From contig NZ_FOWC01000022.1 of assembly GCF_900115345.1 (NCBI RefSeq), positions 1 through 64,000 on the forward strand: a stretch of 64,000 nucleotides of DNA. The letters are read 5' to 3'. Positions 49,805 through 60,435 of this stretch are shown piece by piece. Source of the stretch: Amycolatopsis rubida. Lineage in GTDB: Bacteria > Actinomycetota > Actinomycetes > Mycobacteriales > Pseudonocardiaceae. Numbering within the stretch: the first letter of the stretch is position 1; every line of letters starts with the position of its first letter. Below the pieces are notes generated by a model. The model ran no database searches and was not told the origin of the DNA. It worked only from the letters and a program-made list of their open reading frames with translations. The translations under genes were made by a program, and so were the position numbers.

Positions 49805-50886
49805 TCTCCCCCGTCCTCCGGCCGCACGCCGAACAGGAATACGCCGGCGAACTGGCCGCCCTCGCCGCGGCCGACGACCGGGCGAAACCGCCGTCGTGGC
49901 GGCTTTCCCCGTGGGCGGTGGTCACCTACCTGCTCGGCGGCACACTCGACGACGGCACCGTGATCAGCCCGAAGTACGTCGGCCCGCGGCGGCTGGTCGA
50001 GGTCGCGGTCGCCACCCTCGCCACCGACCGCGCGCTGCTGCTGCTCGGCGTGCCGGGCACGGCGAAGACCTGGGTGTCCGAGCACCTCGCGGCGGCGATC
50101 AGCGGGGACTCCACGCTGCTCGTCCAAGGCACCGCGGGCACCGCCGAGGAGCAGATCCGCTACGGCTGGAACTACGCGCGGCTCATCGCCGAAGGACCGA
50201 GCGACCGGGCGCTGGTCGAAAGCCCGGTCCTGCGCGCGATGCGCGACGGCAAGGTCGCGCGGCTCGAGGAACTCACCCGGATCCCGGCGGACGTGCAGGA
50301 CTCGCTGATCACGATCCTGTCCGAGAAGACGCTGCCGATCCCCGAGCTGGGCTCCGAGGTGCAGGCCCGGCCCGGGTTCACGCTGGTGGCCACGGCGAAC
50401 AACCGGGACAAGGGCGTCAACGAGCTGTCGAGCGCGCTGCGGCGGCGGTTCAACACCGTCGTGCTCCCGCTGCCGGACACCGCGGAAGCCGAGGTGGACA
50501 TCGTCCGGCGGCGAGTCGGTCAGCTGGGCGCGGCGCTGTCGCTGCCCGCCGAAGCCGCCGATCTCGCCGAAATCCGCCGGGTGGTCACGGTTTTCCGCGA
50601 ACTGCGGGCGGGCCGCACCGAGGACGGCCGCACCGCGGTGAAAACCCCGTCGGGCACGCTCTCGACAGCCGAAGCGATCAGCGTGCTCACCGGCGGTCTC
50701 GCGCTGGCCGCGCACTTCGGCGACGGCGTGCTGCGCGCGCAGGACGTCGCGGCCGGGATTCACGGTGCGGTGGTGAAGGATCCGGTCGCCGACAGGGCGA
50801 TCTGGAGCGAGTACCTGGAGACCGTGGTGCGCGAGCGGGAAGGCTGGGCCGACTTCTACCGGGCAGGCCAGGAGATCGCCGGATGA
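49801..50886 (+). CDS. MoxR-family AAA+ ATPase
   Basis: A 361-residue AAA+ ATPase. Walker A is GVPGTAKT (83-90). The Walker B position reads VARLEEL, with Glu-Glu in place of the usual Asp-Glu. The sensor region is TLVATANNRDKG, followed by the arginine-rich SSALRRRFNTV. MoxR ATPases work with VWA proteins as chaperones that load metals or remodel complexes. The four-base overlaps on both sides and a VWA gene two genes on fit that partnership. Confidence 0.93.
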   Translation: MISPVLRPHAEQEYAGELAALAAADDRAKPPSWRLSPWAVVTYLLGGTLDDGTVISPKYVGPRRLVEVAVATLATDRALLLLGVPGTAKTWVSEHLAAAISGDSTLLVQGTAGTAEEQIRYGWNYARLIAEGPSDRALVESPVLRAMRDGKVARLEELTRIPADVQDSLITILSEKTLPIPELGSEVQARPGFTLVATANNRDKGVNELSSALRRRFNTVVLPLPDTAEAEVDIVRRRVGQLGAALSLPAEAADLAEIRRVVTVFRELRAGRTEDGRTAVKTPSGTLSTAEAISVLTGGLALAAHFGDGVLRAQDVAAGIHGAVVKDPVADRAIWSEYLETVVREREGWADFYRAGQEIAG

Positions 50887-53063
50887 CCACTCATCTCCTC
50901 GGGATCCGGCATCACGGTCCCGGTTCGGCGCGGGCGGTCGCCGCCCGGCTCGCCGAGCTGGAACCGGACGTGGTGCTGATCGAGGGGCCGCCGGAGGCGG
51001 ACCAGCTCGTCGATCTCGCCGCGGACGAGGGCATGCGGCCGCCGGTGGCGCTGCTGGCGTACGCGTCCGACGATGTGTCGCGCGCGGCGTTCTGGCCGTT
51101 CGCGGTGTTCAGCCCCGAATGGCAGGCCCTGCGGTACGCCGCCGCGGCCGGTGTTCCGGTGAAGTTCTGCGATCTTCCCGCGGCACACCAGTTCGCGCTC
51201 GGCGAGGAACGGACCGCACCGCGCACCGACCCGCTCGCGGAACTCGCCGCGGCGGGCGGATACGACGATCCGGAACGCTGGTGGGACGACTTCGTCGAGT
51301 CCCGCCGAGGCGAGGAATCGGCGTTCGAGGTGATCGCCGACGCGATGACCGCGCTGCGCGAGGGCGACCGGCCGGACGATCCGCACGAGCAGCGGCGCGA
51401 GGCCTACATGCGGAACGTGCTGCGCAAGACGCGGAAGGAAGGCTGCCAGCGGATCGCCGTGGTGTGCGGGGCCTGGCACGTGCCCGCGCTGGCCGATCCG
51501 CTGCCGCCCGCGGCCAAGGACCAGGCTGTCCTCAAAGGACTCCCGAAGCGGAAGGTCGTGTGCACGTGGGTGCCGTGGACACACGGCAGGCTCGCGTCGG
51601 TCACCGGCTACGGCGCGGGCGTCCGCTCGCCCGGCTGGTACCACCACCTGTTCAGCACCTCCGGCGACGTCACCACCCGGTGGCTCACCGCCGTCGCCGG
51701 AGTCCTGCGCGAGGAAGACCTGCCCGTCTCCACCGCGCACGTGATCGAAGCAGTGCGGCTGGCCGACACGCTGGCCGCGCTGCGCGGCCGGTCGTCCGCC
51801 GGGCTGGCCGAGGTCGACGCCGCCGCCCGAGCGGTCCTGTGCGGCGGCGACGACGTCCAGGCCGACCTGGTCACGCGGCGGCTCGTAGTCGGCGAACTGC
51901 TCGGCGAGGTCCCGGACCGCGTGCCGCAAGCGCCGCTGGCCGCCGACCTGGTCGCCACCGCCCGGCGGCTCCGGCTCAAACGCGAGCCTCAAGCGCGAGA
52001 ACTGGATCTGGACCTGCGCACCCCCGGCGGCCTGGACCGCTCGCGCCTGCTGCACCGCCTGCACATCCTCGGCATCCCCTGGGGCGAACCGGAACTGTCC
52101 TCGGTGCGGAACAAAGGCACCTTCCGCGAGACCTGGACCGTGTGCTGGGAACCAGGTTTCGAGGTCGACCTGGTCGCAGCGGCGGTACACGGGACCACCG
52201 TGCCCGCCGCCGCCACCGCGGTCGTGCGCGAGACCGTCGGCGGATCGCCCTCACTCGCCGACATCACCGCCGCGGTGGAACGCTGCCTCCTGGCCGACCT
52301 GGGCGACGCCCTGCCGGAAACCCTCGCCGCCCTGGACACCCGCGCCGCCGCCGACGCAGACGTCGCGCACCTCATGACGGCCCTGCCTCCGCTGGCGCGG
52401 GCGACCCGCTACGGCGATGTTCGCGGCACCGACACCGCACAGCTGCAAGAAGTCGCCGACCGGATCCTCACCCGGGTCTGCGCCGGCCTTCCGCCCGCCG
52501 TGCACGGCATCGACGAGGAGGCCGCCGCACAGTTCTGCGAACTGGTCGACGACGTCCACGAAGCCACCGATCTCCTCGGCGACGCCGCCCGCGACCGCTG
52601 GTTCGCCGCCCTGGCCCGCCTGTCCACCCGCGATGCCCTGCCGCCGCTCTTGGCAGGCCGCATCGTGCGCCTCCTGCACGACGCCGACCTGCTGGACGGC
52701 GCCGAGGTCGAACTCCGGCTGAGCCGCATGCTCACCCCCGGCATCTCCCCGACCGACGGCGCGGCCTACGTAGAAGGCTTCTTCTCCGGCGGCGCCCTCC
52801 TGCTGGTCCACGACGAACGCATGCTGCACGTCGTCGACACCTGGCTGACCTCGATCCCGCCCGAGGTCTTCAGCGAGGTGCTTCCCTTGCTGCGCCGTAC
52901 TTTCGGCACCTTCGCCGGTCCGGAAAAACGCGCCATCGGCGAACGCGCCGCCACGCTGTCCGGCGCTCGCCGGATCGAACCGGCGCTCGCCGAAGACCTC
53001 GACGAGACCCGCGCCGCAGCCGCCCTGCCGGTCTTCGCCACCCTTCTAGGAGCCACCCCGTGA
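50883..53063 (+). CDS. DUF5682-family protein
   Basis: A 726-residue protein. The N-terminal part (THLLGIRHHGPGSARAVAARL, LIEGPPEAD, RIAVVCGAWHVPAL) recalls TraB/ChaN-like or Tiki-type putative hydrolase folds, with conserved His and Glu (RHHGPG, EGPPE, GAWH) that could bind metal. The C-terminal half is helical without recognised motifs. No export signal. ATG overlaps the MoxR stop (50883-50886) and its stop overlaps the VWA start (53060-53063). Probably the effector or client-binding part of the MoxR system; function unproven. Confidence 0.85.
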   Translation: MTTHLLGIRHHGPGSARAVAARLAELEPDVVLIEGPPEADQLVDLAADEGMRPPVALLAYASDDVSRAAFWPFAVFSPEWQALRYAAAAGVPVKFCDLPAAHQFALGEERTAPRTDPLAELAAAGGYDDPERWWDDFVESRRGEESAFEVIADAMTALREGDRPDDPHEQRREAYMRNVLRKTRKEGCQRIAVVCGAWHVPALADPLPPAAKDQAVLKGLPKRKVVCTWVPWTHGRLASVTGYGAGVRSPGWYHHLFSTSGDVTTRWLTAVAGVLREEDLPVSTAHVIEAVRLADTLAALRGRSSAGLAEVDAAARAVLCGGDDVQADLVTRRLVVGELLGEVPDRVPQAPLAADLVATARRLRLKREPQARELDLDLRTPGGLDRSRLLHRLHILGIPWGEPELSSVRNKGTFRETWTVCWEPGFEVDLVAAAVHGTTVPAAATAVVRETVGGSPSLADITAAVERCLLADLGDALPETLAALDTRAAADADVAHLMTALPPLARATRYGDVRGTDTAQLQEVADRILTRVCAGLPPAVHGIDEEAAAQFCELVDDVHEATDLLGDAARDRWFAALARLSTRDALPPLLAGRIVRLLHDADLLDGAEVELRLSRMLTPGISPTDGAAYVEGFFSGGALLLVHDERMLHVVDTWLTSIPPEVFSEVLPLLRRTFGTFAGPEKRAIGERAATLSGARRIEPALAEDLDETRAAAALPVFATLLGATP

Positions 53064-54220
53064 CCACCGATCCCGAACGCCTCCGCCGCTGGCGCCTAGT
53101 GCTGGGCGGAGATTCCGACGGCACCGGCCAAGCACTGTCGGAAGGGGACACCGGCGTCGACAACGTGCTGGCCGCCCTCTACGACGAGCGCCCCAAAAAC
53201 CCGCGCAGCAGCGGCGACCGCAGCGGCGGCCTGCAAGCCTCCGCGCCGCGAGTGGCGCGCTGGCTCGGCGACATCCGGAAGTACTTCCCCGGCTCCGTCG
53301 TCCAGGTCATGCAACGCGACGCCGTAGACCGCTTGGGCATCACCCGGATGCTGCTGGAACCGGAACTGCTCAGCGCCGTGGAACCGGACGTCCACCTGGT
53401 CGGAACCCTCTTGTCCCTCACCAACGTCCTGCCCGAAGAGACGAAGGAAACCGCACGCGCTGTTGTCCGCAAAGTCGTCACCGAGCTGGAGGAACGCCTG
53501 GCCGAACGCACCCGCGCGGCAGTCCGCGGCGCACTGGACCGCGCAGCCCGCGCCCAACGCCCCCGAGGCGCGGACATCGACTGGAACCGCACCGTCCGCC
53601 GAAATCTGAAGCACTACTCCCCCGAGTTGAAAACCATTGTGCCCGAACAGCTTTTCGGCTTCGGCCGCCGAGAGCAAAGCGTCCGGCGCGACGTGATCCT
53701 GGCTGTCGACCAGTCCGGCTCCATGGCAGAATCCGTGGTGTACTCAGGCGTTTTCGGTGCCGCCCTCGCCTCGATGCGTGCACTGAGCACGAAATTCGTC
53801 GCGTTCGACACCGCGGTCGCCGATCTGTCCGATCACCTCGACGACCCCGTCGACCTCCTGTTCGGCACCCAGCTGGGCGGCGGCACCGACATCAACCGCG
53901 CATTGGCCTACTGCCAAGGACTCGTGGAACGCCCCGAACAGACCCTCCTGGTGCTGATCAGCGACCTGTACGAAGGCGGAGTACGAGACGACCTGCTGCG
54001 CCGGGTCGCGGACCTGGCGGGATCCGGAGTGCAGGTGGTCGCGCTGCTGGCCCTGGCGGACTCCGGAGCGCCGTTCTACGACCACGAGAACGCGGCCGCG
54101 CTCAGTGAGCTGGGGGTGCCCGCTTTCGCCTGCACGCCGGACCTTTTCCCGGATCTGCTGGCCGCCGCGCTCCGAAGGGAGGACTTGACCCGCTGGGCCG
54201 CCTCGGCAACAGCCCAGTGA
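53060..54220 (+). CDS. VWA-domain protein, last gene of the five-gene system
   Basis: A 386-residue protein. The first 200 residues are helical and charged; the VWA domain from about 211 has an intact metal-ion-dependent adhesion site, DQSGS at 217-221, a Thr in GGGTDINR and Asp in LISDLYEGG. VWA proteins of this kind bind MoxR ATPases and recruit clients. No signal peptide, so cytoplasmic. GTG overlaps the DUF5682 stop. It ends the coupled series. Confidence 0.92.
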   Translation: MTTDPERLRRWRLVLGGDSDGTGQALSEGDTGVDNVLAALYDERPKNPRSSGDRSGGLQASAPRVARWLGDIRKYFPGSVVQVMQRDAVDRLGITRMLLEPELLSAVEPDVHLVGTLLSLTNVLPEETKETARAVVRKVVTELEERLAERTRAAVRGALDRAARAQRPRGADIDWNRTVRRNLKHYSPELKTIVPEQLFGFGRREQSVRRDVILAVDQSGSMAESVVYSGVFGAALASMRALSTKFVAFDTAVADLSDHLDDPVDLLFGTQLGGGTDINRALAYCQGLVERPEQTLLVLISDLYEGGVRDDLLRRVADLAGSGVQVVALLALADSGAPFYDHENAAALSELGVPAFACTPDLFPDLLAAALRREDLTRWAASATAQ

Positions 54221-54597
54221 CCTGCCGCTGAAGGACCTGCCGCACCGGAGCGCGGTCGCGGAGCGTTCGAGGCTGGCGGCGGGTCCGCGGAACTGCCTCC
54301 GCCGGATCCGATGGCGGCAGTCCGCGTCGGAACCGAGGGTGCCGCCCGGAGCGCGGGTTCCCGCCGGGAGGGGAACTGACCTCCAGTTCGGCGACTGCGG
54401 TTCAGTGTGCGCAGCTGCGCTCGGGCCTGGGCCGAACCCCGTGATCCGGACGCCATCGCGGCGCACGCCGGGTACTCCCGTTACCGCTTCGTCCGGCTTT
54501 CCCGAAACCGATCAGGTCGAACGGAATCGTCCCGGCAGGATCGGGACAGCCCCTCGCCGGAGCACGGCGAAACCCGGCCAGCGCCGAGATCCGGAGG
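54221..54597. other. 377-base convergent intergenic region with hairpin
   Basis: Lies between the VWA stop and the stop of the convergent monooxygenase. CGCGGAACTGCC (54286-54297) pairs with GGCAGTCCGCG (54316-54326) with one bulged A, a likely terminator. No gene is recognised in the rest. Confidence 0.5.
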
Positions 54598-56064
<1,467 letters not shown>

Positions 56065-56174
56065 GGTTCCTCCCCGCGAGAAGCGACTCCGCCCCACCTT
56101 ACGGCCGGGGCCGCGGCACGTGGGGCCCCGCCGGGCCAGGCCGGGAACCACCGGCCCGGCGGGGAAAACCGGGT

Positions 56175-58493
56175 TCACCGCAGGGAAACCACCTTGGTGG
56201 CGCCGAAGGCGTCCTTGAACGGAACTTCCACCGTGCGCCGCCGCACCGTCACACGGACGCTTTCCTGCAGCTGCGTCGGGTCGGAAACAGCGAGACTGTT
56301 CCGGCCGAGCGCCACCGAAGCCGGTCCTGAAACGGATACTTCGTCCACCGTACCCGCACTGTAGAAGTTTGCCAGCAGTGTGTTATCCCACAGCCGCAAG
56401 GCCTGGACAACGGGCGTATTGGCCCGCACGCGCCACGCGAACGCCGACGCGACCGTCCCCACTACCGACGCGCCCGGCAGGACCGCGTACGCGTACTTCG
56501 CGTCCACCGGCTTCGCACCGTGCTCAATCACCAATTTCTGGTAGCGCCGCGTGTTCGGTGTCGTGGTGCCCTTCGTGTTGGCACCGGTGTCGACGTCGCG
56601 CCACGCGCCGGTCCGGTCTTCGCGCAGTGCGGTGACCTCGGCGTTGTCGAGCAGGACGTACCCGCCGACGTGGTCCAGGTGCAGCCAGCGCGGCCGGTGC
56701 AGCGTGCTCGAATCGCCGACCGCGCGCGCGTCGGCCAGCAGCGTGCCGCGTCCGTTTTCGCCGAGGTTGCGGTTTTCGATCGTCGTCCGGACCGCCTGTC
56801 CGGACGTGTCAGTGATCCCCGCGCCGAGGCAGACAATGCCCGCCGGCGTGAAGAACCACGACTTCTTCGCGGACAGCGAACCGTCTTCGGAGACGAAATC
56901 CATCGCGTACGCACCGTGCCGGGCGTCCCAGCGCACGCCGCCGACGTGCGCTTTCGTCGTCAACGGCGTGGCCGCCAGCGGTCCCGGCGGACCGGCCTTC
57001 GCGGTGGTGCCGGGCAACAGGGCCGGATCGACGGTCGGCCAATAGGCGTCCGAGTAGTGGCCTTTCGCGTGGGGGAGGAACAAATACAGCACCCCGTCGC
57101 CGACGTGCCAGCCGTGCAGGTTCATCCCGTTGATCGACTCGTAGCGCGAGATTCGCGTGGAGCCGGCGCCGAGCGACGCGGACCAGCCCTCGGTCACGTG
57201 CACCATCCGGTCCTGCTGCCCGAAGATCCGGTGCGTCGCGGCGATCGGCGCTGGCCGCACGCGTCCGGCCAGCATCTCCTGGGCGAACTCGATGCCCGGC
57301 GTCGCGACGAGGTCCGGACCGGGCGCGAACCGTTCCGGATCGGGGATTTCCAGGAACGGCGCGTACGTGCCTTCCCTGATCCACTTGGCGGCGAGCCCGG
57401 ACAGTTCGGCCTTCACAGTCCCGGTCGCCGACCGCGCGAGGACCAAAGTCGCGACGGTCAGCTGGTGTCCGATGTCGTGCGCGGTCTCGCCCTCCCGCGA
57501 CAGCATCCGCCCGCGCACCGGCTCCATCAGCGCGCCCGCGTACACGAACGGCGCGAACGTGTCGCCGACCAGCGCGTAGACCTTCTGCTTCAGCTCGTCC
57601 GGCAGCGCGTACTCGGTGCCTTCGGTGACGTGGATCGTCCCGGCGAGCGCGGTCAGCAGGACGATGCCGTAGTGGCCGGGGTACGGGATGGTGTCGTGCT
57701 GGATGAACGAGCCGTCGGCGTGGAAACCGTCGCCCGCCGCGCGGTCCAGCTTCGCCAGGACGCTGGCCGCTCCCCCGCCGGCGACGTCGGTGATCGCGTC
57801 GATGCCGGTGCGGATCCACGCGGTGTCGCCGGTCAGCGCGCCGGAGACGATCGAGATCAGCGCCTTGTCCGCCCGGTTCGCGCCGGTTTCGACGATCTTC
57901 GGGTTGTTCGCGCGCAGGTTCGGGTTGCCGACGAACCGCTTGACCGGGCTGACATACCGCGCGAGTTCGTCGGCGGTCAGCTGGTCGGCGACCGTGACGA
58001 GGGTGTGCAGCAGGTAGTACGGCACGCCGATCTCGTAGGTGTACCAGTTGCCGATCTCGCCGACCTGGGGGTTGTACTGGCTGGCGTAGATCAGTTCCAG
58101 CGCCTTCCTGATCCCGTCGAGCACTTTCGGATCGCCGGAAAGCGTGCTGCCCGGGGTCCCCCAGTCGACCGCGATCGCGCGCAGCCGGGCGTACATCGAC
58201 GTCGTGTAGTCGCTGCCGGGACCGAGCGGCAGGTCGGTCCACAATGGACCTTCTCCGGACACCGACATGCTGCCGTAGTACGACTTCGCGACCCGGCCGA
58301 GGTTCTTCAGCGCGGCCGTGCGTTCCGGCGACGGGCGGTTGACGCCGGTTTGCAGCTCGCGGTAGCCGGCCACGATCTTCTTCAGCGGATCAGCGGCAGG
58401 CGCGGCGAGGGCCGGACGCGCAGTGGCGACGAGCGCGGCCGACGCGGCGGCGATGGCACCGCCACGCAGTGCGGTTCTGCGGTTCACGGGCAT
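56175..58493 (-). CDS. secreted polysaccharide lyase family 8 enzyme (hyaluronate/xanthan lyase-like)
   Basis: A 772-residue protein with a Tat-type signal (NRRTALRGG then hydrophobic, cleavage near ARPALAA). The N-terminal helical barrel has NWYTYEIGVP, GANR (Asn near 206) and QHDTIPYPGHYG with His266 and Tyr275, nine residues apart as in known PL8 lyases; a beta-sandwich region follows (NGMNLHGWHVGDG). These enzymes cleave uronic-acid-containing polymers by beta-elimination. GGGAGG seven bases before the ATG. It is at the end of the glucarate operon, which suggests uptake and catabolism of uronate sugars, though a hairpin separates it from the gene before. Confidence 0.9.
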   Translation of the reverse strand: MPVNRRTALRGGAIAAASAALVATARPALAAPAADPLKKIVAGYRELQTGVNRPSPERTAALKNLGRVAKSYYGSMSVSGEGPLWTDLPLGPGSDYTTSMYARLRAIAVDWGTPGSTLSGDPKVLDGIRKALELIYASQYNPQVGEIGNWYTYEIGVPYYLLHTLVTVADQLTADELARYVSPVKRFVGNPNLRANNPKIVETGANRADKALISIVSGALTGDTAWIRTGIDAITDVAGGGAASVLAKLDRAAGDGFHADGSFIQHDTIPYPGHYGIVLLTALAGTIHVTEGTEYALPDELKQKVYALVGDTFAPFVYAGALMEPVRGRMLSREGETAHDIGHQLTVATLVLARSATGTVKAELSGLAAKWIREGTYAPFLEIPDPERFAPGPDLVATPGIEFAQEMLAGRVRPAPIAATHRIFGQQDRMVHVTEGWSASLGAGSTRISRYESINGMNLHGWHVGDGVLYLFLPHAKGHYSDAYWPTVDPALLPGTTAKAGPPGPLAATPLTTKAHVGGVRWDARHGAYAMDFVSEDGSLSAKKSWFFTPAGIVCLGAGITDTSGQAVRTTIENRNLGENGRGTLLADARAVGDSSTLHRPRWLHLDHVGGYVLLDNAEVTALREDRTGAWRDVDTGANTKGTTTPNTRRYQKLVIEHGAKPVDAKYAYAVLPGASVVGTVASAFAWRVRANTPVVQALRLWDNTLLANFYSAGTVDEVSVSGPASVALGRNSLAVSDPTQLQESVRVTVRRRTVEVPFKDAFGATKVVSLR

Positions 58494-58516
58494 GACGGTG
58501 CCTCCCAGCGGGTTGG

Positions 58517-58560
58517 TTGTGCGTGGCGATCCCGGTGAGAACCGGGATCGCCACGCGCAA
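58517..58560. repeat. repetitive palindrome between semialdehyde dehydrogenase and lyase genes
   Basis: A perfect 16-base stem (58521-58536 with 58541-58556), extendable to 20 pairs with one mismatch, around the loop GAGA. It matches the core of the palindrome at the treY/treZ junction. It lies between genes on the minus strand and may act as a terminator or processing site. Confidence 0.75.
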
Positions 58561-58570
58561 GGGGGTCTGC

Positions 58571-60025
58571 TCAGCGCGCTCCGTCGACCCGGCGCGGCAG
58601 CTGCCACGGGTTCGCTTCCTGAAGGGCTTCCGGCAGCAGCGCGTCCGGGAAGCTCTGCCAGGCCACCGGACGCAGGAAGCGCTCGATCGCGGCGGTGCCG
58701 ACCGACGTCGTGGTCGGCGCGGTCGTCGCCGGGTACGGGCCGCCGTGCTGCTGTGCCCAGCTGACCGTGACGCCGGTCGGCCAGTCGTTCCACAGCAGCC
58801 GTCCGGCCAGCCGGCTGAGCGAAGGCAGCAGCGGACGCACGAAGTCGGCGTCGCCGTCCTCGCCCTGGACCGTTGCGGTAAGGCCGGGTTCGAGGCTGTC
58901 CAGCAGCTCGATCAGTTCGGCCTGGCCGGAGTAGGTGACGATCAGCGACGCCGGTCCGAAGTGCTCCTCGCAGACCGCCTCGCCGCCTGCCAGGAACTCC
59001 TTCGCCGTGGTGGCCAGCAGCGACGGGGTGAACGCATCGCCGTCCTGCGCGCCTTCCACGACCGACTCGACACCCGACACCGCACGCAGGTCCGCCAGCT
59101 TCTGCGCGAAACCGACGGCGATGCGGTCGTTCAGCATCTCCTGCTGAGCCACCGCGCCGACCGCCTCGCGGAGCGAATCGTCCAGCCCGTGGCCCTCGGG
59201 CAGGAACAGCAGGCCCGGCTTGGTGCAGAACTGGCCCGCGCCGAGGCTGAACGACCCGGCGTAGCCCTTCGCCACCGCCTCGCCGCGCGCGGCGACCGCA
59301 CCCGGCGTGACGACGACCGGGTTGACGCTGCCCAGCTCGCCGTAGAACGGAATCGGCGCCGGCCGCGAGACCGCGATGTCGAACAACGCCCGCCCACCCG
59401 GCACGGAACCGGTGAAGGCGGCGGCGGAAACCCGCGGGTCCCTGAGCGCCGTGACGCCCTGCTCCACCCCGTGGATCACCGCGAACGCGCCCTCCGGCGC
59501 ACCGGCAGCGGTCAACGCCTGTGCGACGATCTCGCCGGTCCGCGTCGAGAGTTCTTCGTGGCCCGGATGCGCTTTGAGCACCACCGGGCACCCGGCGGCC
59601 AGCGCCGAAGCGGTGTCGCCGCCCGCGACGCTGAACGCGAACGGGAAGTTGCTCGCGGCGAACACCAGCACCGGCCCGATCGGCACGAGCACCCGGCGCA
59701 GGTCCGGCCGGGCGCCCATCGGCCAGGCCGGGTCGGCGTGGTCGACGGTCGCGCCCAGGAATTCGCCGTCCCGCAGCACCTCGCCGAACAGCCGCAGCTG
59801 GAACGTGGTGCGCGCGAGCTCGCCCTTCAACCGCGGCGCGGCCGGCAGGCGGGTTTCCTGGTGCGCCAACGGGATCAGCTCTTCAGCGGCGGCGTCGAGC
59901 GCGTCCGCGGCGGCGGCCAGCCACTGCGCCCGGTCGGCCGGGGTGCTCGCGGCGAACGGCCGGGCGGCTGCGGCTGCGGCGGCCAGCACGCTTTCCAGTT
60001 CCGGGGCGGAAGTTTCGCGGCTCAA
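58571..60025 (-). CDS. 2,5-dioxovalerate (alpha-ketoglutarate semialdehyde) dehydrogenase
   Basis: A 484-residue aldehyde dehydrogenase with the NADP-type Asn126 (ASNFPFAF), Glu230 (FYGELGSVNP) and Cys267 (GAGQFCTKPG), the last being typical of alpha-ketoglutarate semialdehyde dehydrogenases. It would oxidise the product of KdgD to 2-oxoglutarate, completing the glucarate route. The start is TTG at 60025, five bases after GAGGAG, overlapping the stop of a mini-ORF (TTGA). Its own 5' end is duplicated upstream. Confidence 0.9.
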   Translation of the reverse strand: MSRETSAPELESVLAAAAAAARPFAASTPADRAQWLAAAADALDAAAEELIPLAHQETRLPAAPRLKGELARTTFQLRLFGEVLRDGEFLGATVDHADPAWPMGARPDLRRVLVPIGPVLVFAASNFPFAFSVAGGDTASALAAGCPVVLKAHPGHEELSTRTGEIVAQALTAAGAPEGAFAVIHGVEQGVTALRDPRVSAAAFTGSVPGGRALFDIAVSRPAPIPFYGELGSVNPVVVTPGAVAARGEAVAKGYAGSFSLGAGQFCTKPGLLFLPEGHGLDDSLREAVGAVAQQEMLNDRIAVGFAQKLADLRAVSGVESVVEGAQDGDAFTPSLLATTAKEFLAGGEAVCEEHFGPASLIVTYSGQAELIELLDSLEPGLTATVQGEDGDADFVRPLLPSLSRLAGRLLWNDWPTGVTVSWAQQHGGPYPATTAPTTTSVGTAAIERFLRPVAWQSFPDALLPEALQEANPWQLPRRVDGAR

Positions 60026-60413
60026 TGCATCTCCTCGTCAAACAGGTTCAAGACACCGAATGCGCGGCAGCGGTGGCGTGCCACTCGCCTCGGTCGGCCG
60101 GAGTGCTTTCGGCGAATCACCGGGCAGCCGCCAGCACGCTGGACGCGCGTCAACGGCCAGCCAATCAGCCCGGCAGCCAGCACGCCTTCCAACTCCGAGG
60201 CGGAAGTTTCGCGGCTCAATGCATCTCCTCGTCAAACAGGTTCAAGACACCGAACGCGCCGCAGCGGTGACGTGCCACTCGCCTCGGTCGGCCGGAGTGC
60301 TTTCGGCGAATCACCGGGCAGCCGCCAGCACGCTGGACGCGCGTCAACGGCCAGCCAATCAGCCCGGCAGCCAGCACGCCTTCCAACTCCGAGGCGGAAA
60401 CTCCGCAGCTCAA
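60022..60413 (-). repeat. two tandem 194-base copies of the gene junction, each with a 65-codon mini-ORF
   Basis: The segments at about 60026-60219 and 60220-60413 are about 97% alike. Each carries the end of the upstream gene's reading (…ARSVS-like), the GAGGAG site, a TTG start and codons matching the dehydrogenase N-terminus (MSRETSA-ELE-VLAA); the second copy begins MSCGVSASELEGVLAA. After about 16 codons the frame diverges and ends in LFDEEMH. The mini-ORFs (60216-60413, 60022-60219) overlap each other and the dehydrogenase start by four bases (TTGA). Confidence 0.85.
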
Positions 60414-60435
60414 TGGATCTCCTCGTCAAACAGGT

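Noticed and set aside
47052..54220. Classical Mg-chelatase or CO-dehydrogenase maturation operon
   Set aside because: MoxR and VWA are shared with such systems, but no chelatase or CO-dehydrogenase subunit is encoded here.
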